Positions 48,056-58,342 of a DNA stretch of 64,000 bases are shown in pieces. The first letter of the stretch is position 1; each line of letters starts with the position of its first letter. A program made the translations under genes and the position numbers. Origin of the DNA: Avena insularis (taxonomy: Eukaryota; Streptophyta; Magnoliopsida; Poales; Poaceae); assembly GCA_023614405.1 (NCBI GenBank), contig CM042694.1:130205711-130269710 (forward strand). The letters are read 5' to 3'. Below the pieces are notes generated by a model that worked only from the letters and a program-made list of their open reading frames with translations, was not told where the DNA came from and made no database searches.

Positions 48056-48675
48056 GATGGTGAAGCAGCGTGGGACCGGTATCAAGGCTAATGCAAAGAA
48101 GCACGGTGTGGTGGCGGCGCTGCAGAGCAGATGCGGCAGCGGCGGCGCTGTCGCAAGGAAGAATAAGACGCAGAGAGGCAGAGGGCGCGAGAAGGGAAAA
48201 ATAGCCAAGGGGCATGCCCCTGCCCTATTTAACCACGCCCCAGTAGTGGGATCGTGCTGCGCATCGAGGTCACACGGAGTGGCCGTGTATCAGCTGGATC
48301 AACCAATCAGAAGCAAGCCACAGGAAGGGCCACAGGAAACAGGGGATCCCATGACGCGACGTGGTGATGCAGTTAACGAGGAGGCGGCTGCGACGCGACG
48401 TGTGCAACAGTAACCCCTGACAATAAGTGCAGTAACTGGCACAAGCCCTTAAAATGAGGCAAGGTAATGATTACCCTCCATGTGGAACGTGGGAAAATGT
48501 ATGAGAGAAGGAAGGATAACCTGGAAAACTGAAGGGTAGCCCGGCCAGCGAGTGATGACTCGGAACATCCCAAGGGAATGCTACGCCGGAGGGATCCGAA
48601 CTACAGGGTAACTTGGAAAAGGGAGCAAAAATATTGAACCTACCGTGGCCTTAGCAGCTGCTAAGACCGCACCAG
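48056..48675 (+). other. T noncoding sequence before the 3' LTR
   Basis: Would hold the promoter and 5' leader of the antisense gene on the minus strand. No clear TATA box on that strand. No sense-strand gene. Confidence 0.5.
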
Positions 48676-48688
48676 CTTCGGGGACTAA
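48676..48688 (+). other. Polypurine tract of T
   Basis: CTTCGGGGACTAA directly before the LTR start TGTTGG; the CGGGGACT wording is usual in this lineage. Confidence 0.82.
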
Positions 48689-49020
48689 TGTTGGGGGGAT
48701 ACCCCCGGGTAGGGTAACACCAGGGTATAAAGGCCGAGTTAGCCGAGGTATGGCAAGGTCAAAGCAAAAGCTGGCCGGGTCACCTCAAGGCAGGCCGACT
48801 TACAGAGTAACCCGGACCGGAGGATGTCCACCTGACTGTGTCCTAGCCAACGAATGTCGTAAGCCCACGAGCTTTTTATAATTTTTATGCAGGTACCAAT
48901 GGGTCCGGATCATACCAGGCTTGCAAGAGAAGGAAGGTATCTCGCTGGTCAAAAGGTGACCTCTGTGCGCAGGAACGTGAGCGGAGCAAGCAGAGGGAGG
49001 GACCAGCAAGGCGTGGCCGA
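48689..49020 (+). repeat. 3' LTR of T, first part
   Basis: Matches the 5' LTR of T. Interrupted after GCCGA by N3. Confidence 0.9.
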
Positions 49021-50458
49021 TGATACATTGCAAATGTATCTATAATTTTTGATGCTCCATGCTTTTTTTATCCACTTTCTTGTGTTTTGTCCACACTTTG
49101 GAGTACTTTCCATATGATTTCTTGGACTAAACTATTAACAAGAGCCACAGTGCCAGCTGCCTGTTTTCTGCTGTTTTTGGTTTTAGGAAAGTCAGAAAAT
49201 GAATATTCTCGGAATTGGACGGGACAAAAGACAAAGTGCCTATTTTTCCAGAAGACTCCCGGAGCCAGAATACGAGGCGGAGGAGGGCCAGGGGCTGACC
49301 ACACCCCCCCCAGGCGTGGGCTGGGCCTGGCCGCGCCAGGGCATGGTGTGGTGGCCCCAGGCACCCCCTCGGTCTCCCTCTTCGCCTATAAGAAGCCTTC
49401 TGACCTAAAAACTTCGGGGGGTTTTCGACGTTTTTCCACGAAAAGTTCTGCTGCGCCACCGCCACCGAAGGGGAGATTCGAGGGATAGAAAGTCTCTGTT
49501 CTGGCACCCTGCCGGGATAGGGAAGTGCCCCCGGAGCCATCTCCATCAATCTCCACCATCATCTTCATCGACCATCCATGTTTCCCCCATCTATGAGTGA
49601 GTAATCCGTCGATGTAGGCTATGGGGATGGTAGGGATTGGATGAGATTGTTCATGTAATGGCATCAGATTGTTAGGGCATGGTGCCTAGTATCTTTTATT
49701 AGTGCTTTATGACTTTGTTGCGACTTGTTGTGCTTAATGCTTGTCACTAGGGCCCGAGTGCCATGATTTCAGATCTGAACATGTTATTGATTCATTATGA
49801 TAGTATTGTTCTTGGTCTTATCTGCAAGTTGTATACACACGTTGTTATCCGGAACCTATGGCCCCGAAATGACAGAAATCGGGATAACCGGAAGGGAATG
49901 GCTTTGATGTGAGGACCACATGTGTTCACGGAGTGTTAATGCTTTGCTCTGGTGCTCTATTAAAAGGAGCACCTTAATTGCCAGTAGTTCCCTGGAGGCC
50001 CCGCTGCAAACGGGCTGGTAGGACAAAACATGTTGTGCAAGTTCTCATTGCGAGCACGTATGACTATATATGGAACACATGCGTAGGATTGTCTAGTACT
50101 TGGATGCTTTATCTTATTTATCTGCAATTGCCCTATGTTCTGATTGTTATGTGAATTGTCTTGTCCATGCAACGCGCGTCCATCCATCCCTATGCCTACC
50201 GCACTCGAATCCCACTGTTTACTGCTTTTGTTACTACTGTCTTTGCTTTACTACTTCTGTTACTTTGCTATTCCTACTACAAAACTGTTGCTACTGATAA
50301 ACTGTTGTGAGCAAGATTGTTTCCAGGTGCAGCTGAATTGACAACTCAGTTGTTAAGTCTTATAAATATTCTTTGGCTCCCCTTGTGTCGAATCAATAAA
50401 TTGGGTTTCACTTCCCTCCAAAATACTACGATACACCCCCTATACTTGTGGGTCATCA
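49021..50458 (+). repeat. 5' LTR of N3
   Basis: 1,438 bases. The first part is shared with N1 and N2, the centre (GTGCCCCCGGAGCCATCTCC) with N1 only, and the end (ATACACCCCCTATACTTGTG) with N0. TATA box CTATAAGAA at about 49386. Confidence 0.93.
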
Positions 50459-50469
50459 AGACTATTTTC

Positions 50470-50487
50470 TGGCGCCATTGTCGGGGA
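50470..50487 (+). other. Primer binding site of N3
   Basis: TGGCGCCATTGTCGGGGA, two changes from the tRNA-Asp complement. Confidence 0.85.
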
Positions 50488-50653
50488 GCATAGCTTTATT
50501 TATCAAGTTCACCTGGATTCACTATTGTTCATGCTAAGTTTATTTTCTCCTTGTTTGCTTGTTTCTTTATCAAAAATACAAAAAAAGTAGTTCCTACTCT
50601 AGTTGTTATTTTTGTTGGTCTGTTATTGTCTTTATTTGTCATGCTTGTTGTCA

Positions 50654-51672
50654 ATGGTTGGTTTCTTTGAAACTGAAGCTTATTGGCAAGGTGGTTTCAC
50701 GGAAGATGAAAAATATTATTATAAGGAACACCGCTTGTCACAAAAAGGGAAACACTTATGGGAACAAATTGATAGATTGTATACTATTGCTAGAAACGTG
50801 TGCTCTACTTATAATGTTACTTATTGCTGTGATGAATCTCGTTGCAGAAAGAGGTATAAACACCTCCCTTTTCAATGTGAGTATAATGATAATGATACCA
50901 TATCTTCCTATTCTAAAGGAATTTATGACTTTTATGATGCGGAACAAATTGAAGAATTTATTGCTTGGAAGGGTGCTTTTGAACTTGCTAGTTTCCTTGA
51001 AAATATTGATGATTCACCTTATAAGTATGAGGTTTATAGTATACTTAAATTTTGCTTTGATAATTACAAGGATGAAAATGGCTCTATTCTTGAGTATTTT
51101 AATAGATGCTCTCCACTAATGGAAGAGACTAATGCCTTGAAGGATCCTATGGAAGAAGAAATTGATGAACCTGAAATCTCATTAGATGAAAAAGAGGAGG
51201 AGAGTGATGAACAAAAGGAGGAAGAATGGATTAGCTACCCATGCCTACCTTCTAATGAGAGTAACTCTTATCCCTTACATTATTTGATTGTCCTCCATGC
51301 TTACTAAAGGAGGACGAATGTTATGTTCCCGAGGGTTCTTTTGAAAGTGTTTATAATAAAGCTCTAGTGCTTGTAGATCATGAAAAGCATGCTTTATGTG
51401 ATAGTTATATTGTTGAGTTTATTCATGAGGCTACTGAAAATTGTTTTGAGAGAGGAAAATATGGTGGTAGAAGTTTTCATGGTATTGAAACACCTCTCTA
51501 TGTGCTGAAAGTTTTGAAGTTACTCTTGTTTTATCTTCCTATGCCTGTCACTTTGTTCATTGTGAATTTATTTGCTTACACGATTCCTATGCATAGGAAG
51601 TGGGTTAGACTTAAGTGTGTTTTGAATTTGCTTCTTTATGCTCTCTTTTCCTTCAACTCTTATTTGTTATGA
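50654..51672 (+). pseudogene. N-family protein of N3, one-base deletion
   Basis: Opens at ATG 50654 (MVGFFETEAYWQGGF) and is open to about 51265. There GTAACTCTTATCCC lacks one T compared with GTAACTCTTTATCCC in N2, moving the frame. The sequence then continues in the shifted frame to TGA at 51672. The N-terminal 150 residues are absent from N2 and contain Cys pairs (CC, CRKR) and Tyr-rich patches. The acidic segment SLDEKEEESDEQKEEE and the C-terminal block (51397-51669, CDSYIVEFIHEATENCFERG ... HRKWVRLKCVL) match N2. Apart from the deletion it would encode about 340 residues. No known domain recognised in the N-terminal part. Confidence 0.62.
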
Positions 51673-51689
51673 GAGCATCCTCTCAAAAT

Positions 51690-51957
51690 TTTATGCCTGA
51701 AGATGATAATATGTCTATTATTCTTGGGAGACCTTTTCTTAAATACTGCAGGAGCTGTTATTAATTGTAATCAAGGGAAGGTGACCTTCAATGAACACAT
51801 TGTCTATTTCCTCAAGAAGATTGAAAGGACTTATGGTTTGAATTCAATTGAACATGTTGAGGACATTCAAGTTGGAAAAATATATTGTCCCATACAAAGA
51901 GAAAAATTTGAAACTATTATGATTGGGACCATTGCTATCAAGGTTGAGGTAACATAA
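51690..51957 (+). pseudogene. Vestige of retrotransposon aspartic protease in N3
   Basis: Right after the N-family frame, DNMSIILGRPFL is readable in one frame, and NTAGAVINCNQGKVTFNEH in another, with a single frameshift between them near 51740. This pair is the C-terminal part of the retropepsin domain in tRNA-Asp-primed Gypsy elements (ILGRPFLNTxGA motif, family knowledge). The active-site half is absent. It shows that the family derives from an element with pol that was deleted internally. Confidence 0.75.
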
Positions 51958-54863
51958 TCATTAGTGGGATACAAAGTTTTGTCTCATATGGAATTGTTTT
52001 GGTAACAAGACCTGATCAACCTTGTTAGCAAAAGGATTTCATTGAACAAAACAATATTTTCACCATGATTATGTCCGCTTACTTCCATTCTATCCATTTT
52101 TAGTTTTTGCTTACGCCTAACTTAAAGGCGTTAAAGAAAAGTACTTATTGGGAGATAACCCAAAAGTTTTAGATGAGTCTTGGAAGTTATTACTTCAGTA
52201 ATAAACGCTCCTTATCCTTTTTATTTGCTTTTTGTGCCAAGAGTCATCTCTAATGAGAGAGAAGTAATGATTGGGAAAGTTGCTGTCCCGAAACAGATTT
52301 TTGTGCTTCACCGTAAAAATTTGTGAGAGAGATCTGTATGTCGGATTGAGCTATAATTTTTTGTGCTTCTACCCCAGGTTGTTATCTAGCTTTAGTTAGT
52401 TTACACTTTTTGATTTGAGCAACTGAAGGTCTTCGAAAAAATTCGTCTTTACCTGCTGGTCTGTTTTGACAGATTTCTGCCATTTTCTGCATTTGCTTCT
52501 TGTTGGTTCCTTTTTGAGTTCTTTTGGGGAATTGAGCTTTTTGAGGGAAGTGCTACAGTAGCTAGTGTTCTAATGTAAGTTTATTTGGTGTTAGAACTGA
52601 ACCTTAAGACTTATTATCTTGAGTGCACTAATGTTGCTAATAAAGATTGTGTGAAGTTTTGTATAAAGGGAAATTTTCAGGTGTATGGAAGGAATGAGTA
52701 ATGAGATGAAGGATGGACTAAAGCTCAAGCTTGGGGATGCCACGCGTGTCACCCCAAGAAATATCCAAGAAGTACAAGCGTCAAAGCTTGGGGATGCCCA
52801 AGGCATCCCCTTCTTCATCAATAAAAATCCCAGGTTTCTTCCAAACACTTTATTTTTATTGTTTCATGCACAGTTGTGTTGTTCTTCGAGCGTCTTCTTT
52901 TCCTTTTTTGTTTTGGTTTTTAGTTTGCGTGGTTTGCTTAGTTTTCTGAATAAATTGGTTGGACCTCCTCTTTCATACATTGGTGTTCAAATAGTCTGAT
53001 ATGGATTGGAAAAGAGTAGGAAAGCTCATGCTTAAGTGGTAAAGAGAGCTTGTTTTTGACTGTGGCCTATGCTTTGTCATGCCATGCTTGATATTGTTTT
53101 GGATTTATGCTTAGTATTCTTTGTTGTAGCATGACTTGTTATAAACAATTGAGATTGCTTAATGTGCCTTGGATGAATCATGCGTTGTTTTAGCATATTA
53201 AAGCATAGTATTATGTTATTCTCCTTTGATGCTTTATTTGGGTTGACTTGGCACATGCTCACACCATGTTATGACTATCCCAAGTCACCATAAGCCTTTT
53301 TGATCCTTTAGTTTTTAGCTTGTAGTATCACTTTATGCTTTGACCAATGATGTTTTGTCGCTCTCCATGATTATGGCCATTATTGCTCTCTCGTTTGTCG
53401 CTCCCTTACTATCGCTAGCCTTCACTTTCACTGAGTATGTTTTACTCAAGTTTCCATCTCCCTAAAACCAAATATTGCCAAAGTGTCCACCATACCTACC
53501 TATTAGCATCATTTGCTACTTCCGTGCATATTCAATATGCCTTGTTTTCTTCCGAATAAAATGTTTGCTTGTTTTGAGAAAGTTAGTTAGTAAAGCTCTC
53601 ACGAACTTGATGGCACACTTTATTTCCTGCACTTAATAAACCTGAACCATTGTGAACTCTCCATGAAAGTTATATGGTTGCTAATTATAGGTCGATTAGC
53701 GAACCGTCTTTGTCACGGGGAACGCTTTCAACACTTGTAAATATATACCCAGTTGATACCTTGCTCTTTTGTTTGTGGATGTCGTCGGTGTGAAATAAAA
53801 GGGGAGCTTGTAAGTCCATGGAGTTATGTATGTGTGTTAGAGAAATGCCTGGGCCGCTGGTCTAATCCATGCTGACATGGTGGAAACCTGCAGCGTAACC
53901 ATAATGATATCTATGAAGCATTCTTCTTATAAAAAAAGAGAAAGATAGCTATTGAGAAAAAGAAAAAAAGAGATTTATGAAAAGAGGAAAGAGAGAAAAA
54001 AGCACCATTTTCCCATGGTAAATAAGAACATTGCTAAGATACTCATTGTCTGCTTGCCTTGTTATTTTTATATGGGGAATCTTCCGTATCATCGGGAAAT
54101 GGGTACCCCATTGGCGGTTCTCTATGATATGAACATACTTACGATGACAAGAACTTACCGGTAACTAAAGTTGAGTAGCATGAGGAGCGGCCCTCGTACT
54201 CAAGGGACTTGGGATTTTCAGTTTATAGTCTGTCAAGCATATAACTCAGATTGAACCTCACTTTCACCTTAACCACATTAAAGATGCTTATGATAGGGGC
54301 AATGAGAGCTCAAAGCTAATGAGTACCATACTTTCAGCATTTGGAAGCCTTTCAAACTATTCAAAACCTTTTCTTTTACTTGTTGAGTCTCCACACATTC
54401 TTTGAGCACTTTCTTGAGAGCATAGTGGCCATTCTTAGTTCTAATGGCATTGTCCCAAGACTTGTTGATTGATGCATACCTTGATATTGCTTGTTTTAAA
54501 CTATTTGTATCTAGTCACTCTTGTAAACTTTGAAGGTGTCCTATGCATTTATGTTTGCTACTCTATGAGGGACAAGCTGAATGCCACTATGCTATGTTTT
54601 ATTTATGTGAAACAAACAAACGTCTTGCAAAGCATTGTTATTCATGAATCTTTTGTTTGTGCCTTTTCATGTTGCATCATAGTTTCTTTGTCTTATTGCT
54701 AGAACCTTGTCTTTCATGTTATGATTGAAGTACTATGGTCCCAGCTTTGAATGTTTACAAATACTTTGGTCAAGTCTTTGATGGTACATGTCACCTCAAA
54801 AATTATTCTTCCTTTTTATCACTTACCTACTCGAGGACGAGCAGGAGTTAAGCTTGGGGATGT
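51958..54863 (+). other. N3 noncoding 3' internal region
   Basis: No gene. Homologous to the same region of N1 and N2 with more substitutions and indels. Ends GGACGAGCAGGAG. Confidence 0.75.
52790..52810 (+). other. Conserved hairpin in N3
   Basis: Perfect 9-base stem GGGGATGCC / GGCATCCCC with loop CAA, as in N1. Confidence 0.75.
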
Positions 54864-56306
54864 TGATACATTGCAAATGTATCTATAATTTTTGATGCTC
54901 CATGCTTTTATCCACTTTCTTGTGTTTTGTCCACACTTTGGAGTACTTTTCATATGATTTCTTGGACTAACCTATTAACAAGAGCCACAGTGTCAGCTGC
55001 CTGTTTTCTGCTATTTTTGGTTCCGAGAAAGTCAGAAAATGAATATTCTCAAAATTGGACGGGACAAAAGCCAAAGTGCCTATTTTCTAGAAGACTCCCA
55101 GAGCCAGAATACGAGACGGAGGAGGGGCAGGGGCTGGCCACACCCCCCCCCCCCCCCCCAGGCGCGGGCTGGGCCTGGCCACGCCAGGGCATGGTGTGGT
55201 GGCCCCAGGCACCCCCTCGGTCTCCCTCTTCGCCTATAAGAAACCTTCTGACCTAAAAGCTTCGGGGAGGTTTTGACGTTTTTCCACGAAAAGTTCCACT
55301 GTGCCGCCGTCACCGAAGGGGAGATTCGGGGGACAGAAAGTCTCTATTCCGGCACCATGCCGGGATGGGGAAGTGCCCCCGGAGCCATCTCCATCGATCT
55401 CCACCATCATCTTCATCGACCATCCATGTTTCCCCCATCTATGAGTGAGTAATCCCCCACTGTAGGCTATGGGGATGGTAGGGATTGGATGAGATCGTTC
55501 ATGTAATGGCATCAGATCGTTAGGGCATGGTGCCTAGTATCTTTTATTAGTGCTTTATGACTTTGTTGTGACTTGTTGTGCTTAATGCTTGTCACTAGGG
55601 CCCGAGTGCCATGATTTCAGATCTGAACATGTTATTGATTCATTATGATAGTATTGGTCTTGGTCTTATCTGCAAGTTGTATACACACATTGTTGTCCGG
55701 AACCTATGGCCCCGAAGTGACAGAAATCGGGATAACCGGAAGGGAATGGCTTTGATGTGAGGATCACATGTGTTCACGGAGTGTTAATGCTTTGCTCCGG
55801 TGCTCTATTAAAAGGGGCACCTTAATTGCCAGTAGTTCCCTAGAGGCCCCGCTGCAAATGGGCTGGAAGGACAAAAGATGTTGTGCAAGTTCTCATTGCG
55901 AGCACGTATGACTATATATGGAACACATGCCTAGGATTGTCTAGTACTTGGATGCTTTATCTTATTTATCTGCAATTGCCCTATGTTCTGATTTCTATGT
56001 GAATTGTCTTGTCCATGCAATGCCCGTCCATCCATGCATATGCCTACCGCACTCGAATCCCACTATTTACTGCTTTTGTTACTACTGTCTTTGCTTTACT
56101 ACTGCTGTTACTTTGCTATTCCTACTACAAAACTGTTGCTACTGATAAACTGCTGTGAGCAAGATTGTTTCCAAGTGCAGCTGAATTGACAACTCAGTTG
56201 TTAAGGCTTATAAATATTCTTTGAATCCCCTTGTGTCGAATCAATAAATTGGGTTTCACTTCCCTCGAAAATACTGCAATACACCCCCTATACTTGTGGG
56301 TCATCA
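54864..56306 (+). repeat. 3' LTR of N3
   Basis: 1,443 bases. Contains a run of 17 C at 55143-55159 where the 5' copy has 8 C (49304-49311). Confidence 0.93.
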
Positions 56307-56754
56307 GCCGACAAAGGTGACGCACCCTATGTCTGCTGACGCTGGCACCGCAGAGGCTTACGTAGCCTCTGCATGGCTTACGGTGGAAATTGGAGACTCG
56401 GTCGGTTTGCTATTTTGGGAAGAGGCATATTCCCAAGAATATGCCTCCACGTATGCCCTAACTAGAGACCTAGCCTCCCCTTTATAAGGGGCACTAGGGC
56501 CTCTGTAGTTGGGGCTGGCGGGTTGGCAAGTAAGTAGTTCATTAGTAGAGAGACAAGTAGTGGTGAGAGTAAGAGAGCTTCTTCTTCCTCCTCTCCCCAA
56601 TACAGCTCGAGGAGCATCTGTAAACCTGGTGAACTTGGAGAATACAAAGCATCTGTGTGTGGAATCACCACACTATCCCTCCCTGGATTCCTCTAGTGCA
56701 TATTGGCCCCACCTTTAGCCTATCCATGGCATCTGTTGTGACACCACCACGACA
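56307..56754 (+). repeat. 3' LTR of T, second part
   Basis: Starts with the second GCCGA (N3 TSD) and ends CCACGACA, followed by the T TSD AAGCA. TATA box TTTATAAG at 56481. Confidence 0.9.
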
Positions 56755-57772
56755 AAGCACGAAGGCTATCACAATGTGAGGTGCATAAGTAAAGATATCG
56801 GGTATAGAGATAACCAAGGCACGCGGGGACGACGATATTTTATGGAGTACGTCTCGTTGGAGGGGTGGGCAGTACTGATATCACCAACGCCACAAGAGGC
56901 CTCACCCTATTCTCCCAAGCACCGGCCACATGGCAAGCACCCGATACACTATGGGACACTTGAGGGAGGTCACCAAACCTGTACAAGGTTGGGGCAATAT
57001 CTACAACTTAATTGGAGGCTCCGAATAATCACCACCAAGGCCACAATATTGGAGAGAGCTTCACAACTTAATTGAAGTCCCCAAGAACTCGCCACAAAGG
57101 CCACACAACCGTCTAGGGTTCCAAGAACCCAAGAGGGACAAGCTTTTTGATTTCACCAACCAAATCCCCCGAGGAGAACTCAAACCAATGCACCTAATGC
57201 AAATGGCAAAAACACCACAAAGATGCTCCAATCCTTCACTCTCAAGTTCCAACAAAGCTACTAAAGCAATTGGGGGAACAAGAGAGGAAGAACACAAGGA
57301 GAACACCAAATCTGCAAGATCAAGATCCCAAAGATTCACTCACAAAGAGATGATATGGTTTGGTCAAATTGTAGATCTATATCTCCTTGATCTTCCTCTC
57401 AAATATGTGCAAGAATCATTGGAGGGGAAGAAAGAAATCAAGCTCAAGAGATGTCAAATAATAGGGCAAGGCTTGAGGAAAAGAGGAAGAAGAGATAACT
57501 AAAAAATAGAGAGGGAGGAGGTTTAAATAGGGGGGACCATAAAGCTACCCGTTGGGGGCCAGTTTCCACCTAGGCCGGTAGTACCGCACCAGAGCAAGTA
57601 GCGCTGCTGTATTTTTCAATGGATAAGAAGCTCGATGAAGAGCTTCCCTTGCCTCGACTATCGCTGGCAAGGGAAAACAGCGAGCGAGAGAGAAAGGGGA
57701 TCGGGGAGGCGCGCACACAAGCGAGCGAGAGCGGGAGCGGGAGCGAAAGGGATCGGTAGCGGTGGGAGCGCA
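56755..57772 (-). mobile_element. K2, middle fragment
   Basis: Begins with the second AAGCA TSD of T. Reverse-complement blocks match K1 at 20560-21250 (for example the CCCCCAATAGCTTTTGTAGC region near 57260) and the GGTAGTACCG-rich stretch near 57575. The GA/GC-rich segment at 57680-57770 has no match that I can see in K1. Ends at S1. Confidence 0.72.
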
Positions 57773-58313
57773 TGAAGGGTTCCGTAGCAGAAAACAAAAG
57801 AATTCCTATGTTGGAACCTCCTAATGCCCAAGATCTATCTATGTAGTAATGCAGTAACAACCGGAGCATATAGAATACATACCCTTGTAGACCATACATG
57901 GTTAACGTTCCGAGGGGAACGTGGTTGAAGTAGTCAAACTCATAGCCGACCTCAAGGTCGTGATGCTCCTCGCAGGTCACCCCTTGCTCCTTCTTCATCG
58001 CGCAGCAGCTTCGGCTCACGACATCCAAGGTGCCCCAAGTGTGGCCCCTCGTGGTTTCGTACACATATGGTGTATGATGATGACATCCTACTCCTTGATC
58101 CCTGCCAGGAGTGCGGAAGTAGATCTCTGGCTTGGAATCCCTGCAGTGCAACGGCGTGTTGCAGGTGTGTCGTCTCTTGCACGAATAGTCCTTTATTGGG
58201 ACCGTGCCAACGCGTGGAGACAACTATGTAGAGAGAGAGGGAGGATAATCCCACCCATGGGCACCCCTTAGAGAACATCTCAAATTGTGTGTATAATCCC
58301 ACCCATGGGCACC

Positions 58314-58325
58314 CCTTTATATAGG
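58314..58325 (-). promoter_or_regulatory. TATA box of the S1 LTR
   Basis: Minus strand CCTATATAAAGG, 18 bases from the S2 insertion point. S2 separates it from the upstream (U3) part of the LTR. Confidence 0.6.
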
Positions 58326-58342
58326 GGGAGGGAGGTGTGCCC

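Larger units (their letters stand above)
49021..56306 (+). mobile_element. N3: complete non-autonomous LTR retrotransposon with protease vestige
   Basis: 7,286 bases with perfect TSD GCCGA (49016-49020 and 56307-56311). LTRs 49021-50458 and 54864-56306. Primer site at 50470, an N-family frame broken by one deletion, and a scrap of aspartic protease. Inserted 332 bases into the 3' LTR of T. More diverged internally from N1 and N2 than those are from each other. Confidence 0.95.
21924..56754 (+). mobile_element. T: Tat-lineage Ty3/Gypsy retrotransposon with antisense gene, carrying three nested insertions
   Basis: LTRs of about 770 bases (TGTTGGGG ... CCACGACA), TSD AAGCA at 21919-21923 and 56755-56759, primer site TGGCGCCCACCGTGGGG, polypurine tract CTTCGGGGACTAA. 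The internal order is gag, protease, RT, RNase H, a second archaeal-type RNase H, then integrase: the Gypsy order with the Tat-lineage hallmark (family knowledge). About 5.7 kb follows integrase and holds a minus-strand gene. Removing N1, N2 and N3 with one TSD copy each gives about 14 kb, a usual size for RIRE2/Grande-type elements. The reading frame runs straight across the N2 insertion site once N2 is removed. The sense genes carry 15 in-frame stops, so the element is dead in cis. Confidence 0.93.

Noticed and set aside
51703..51957. Open frame in N3 as a new gene
   Set aside because: It is the frameshifted tail of an aspartic protease domain.
57570..58223. 217-codon minus-strand open frame
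   Set aside because: It runs across the K2/S1 junction at 57773, so it joins two unrelated elements by chance.
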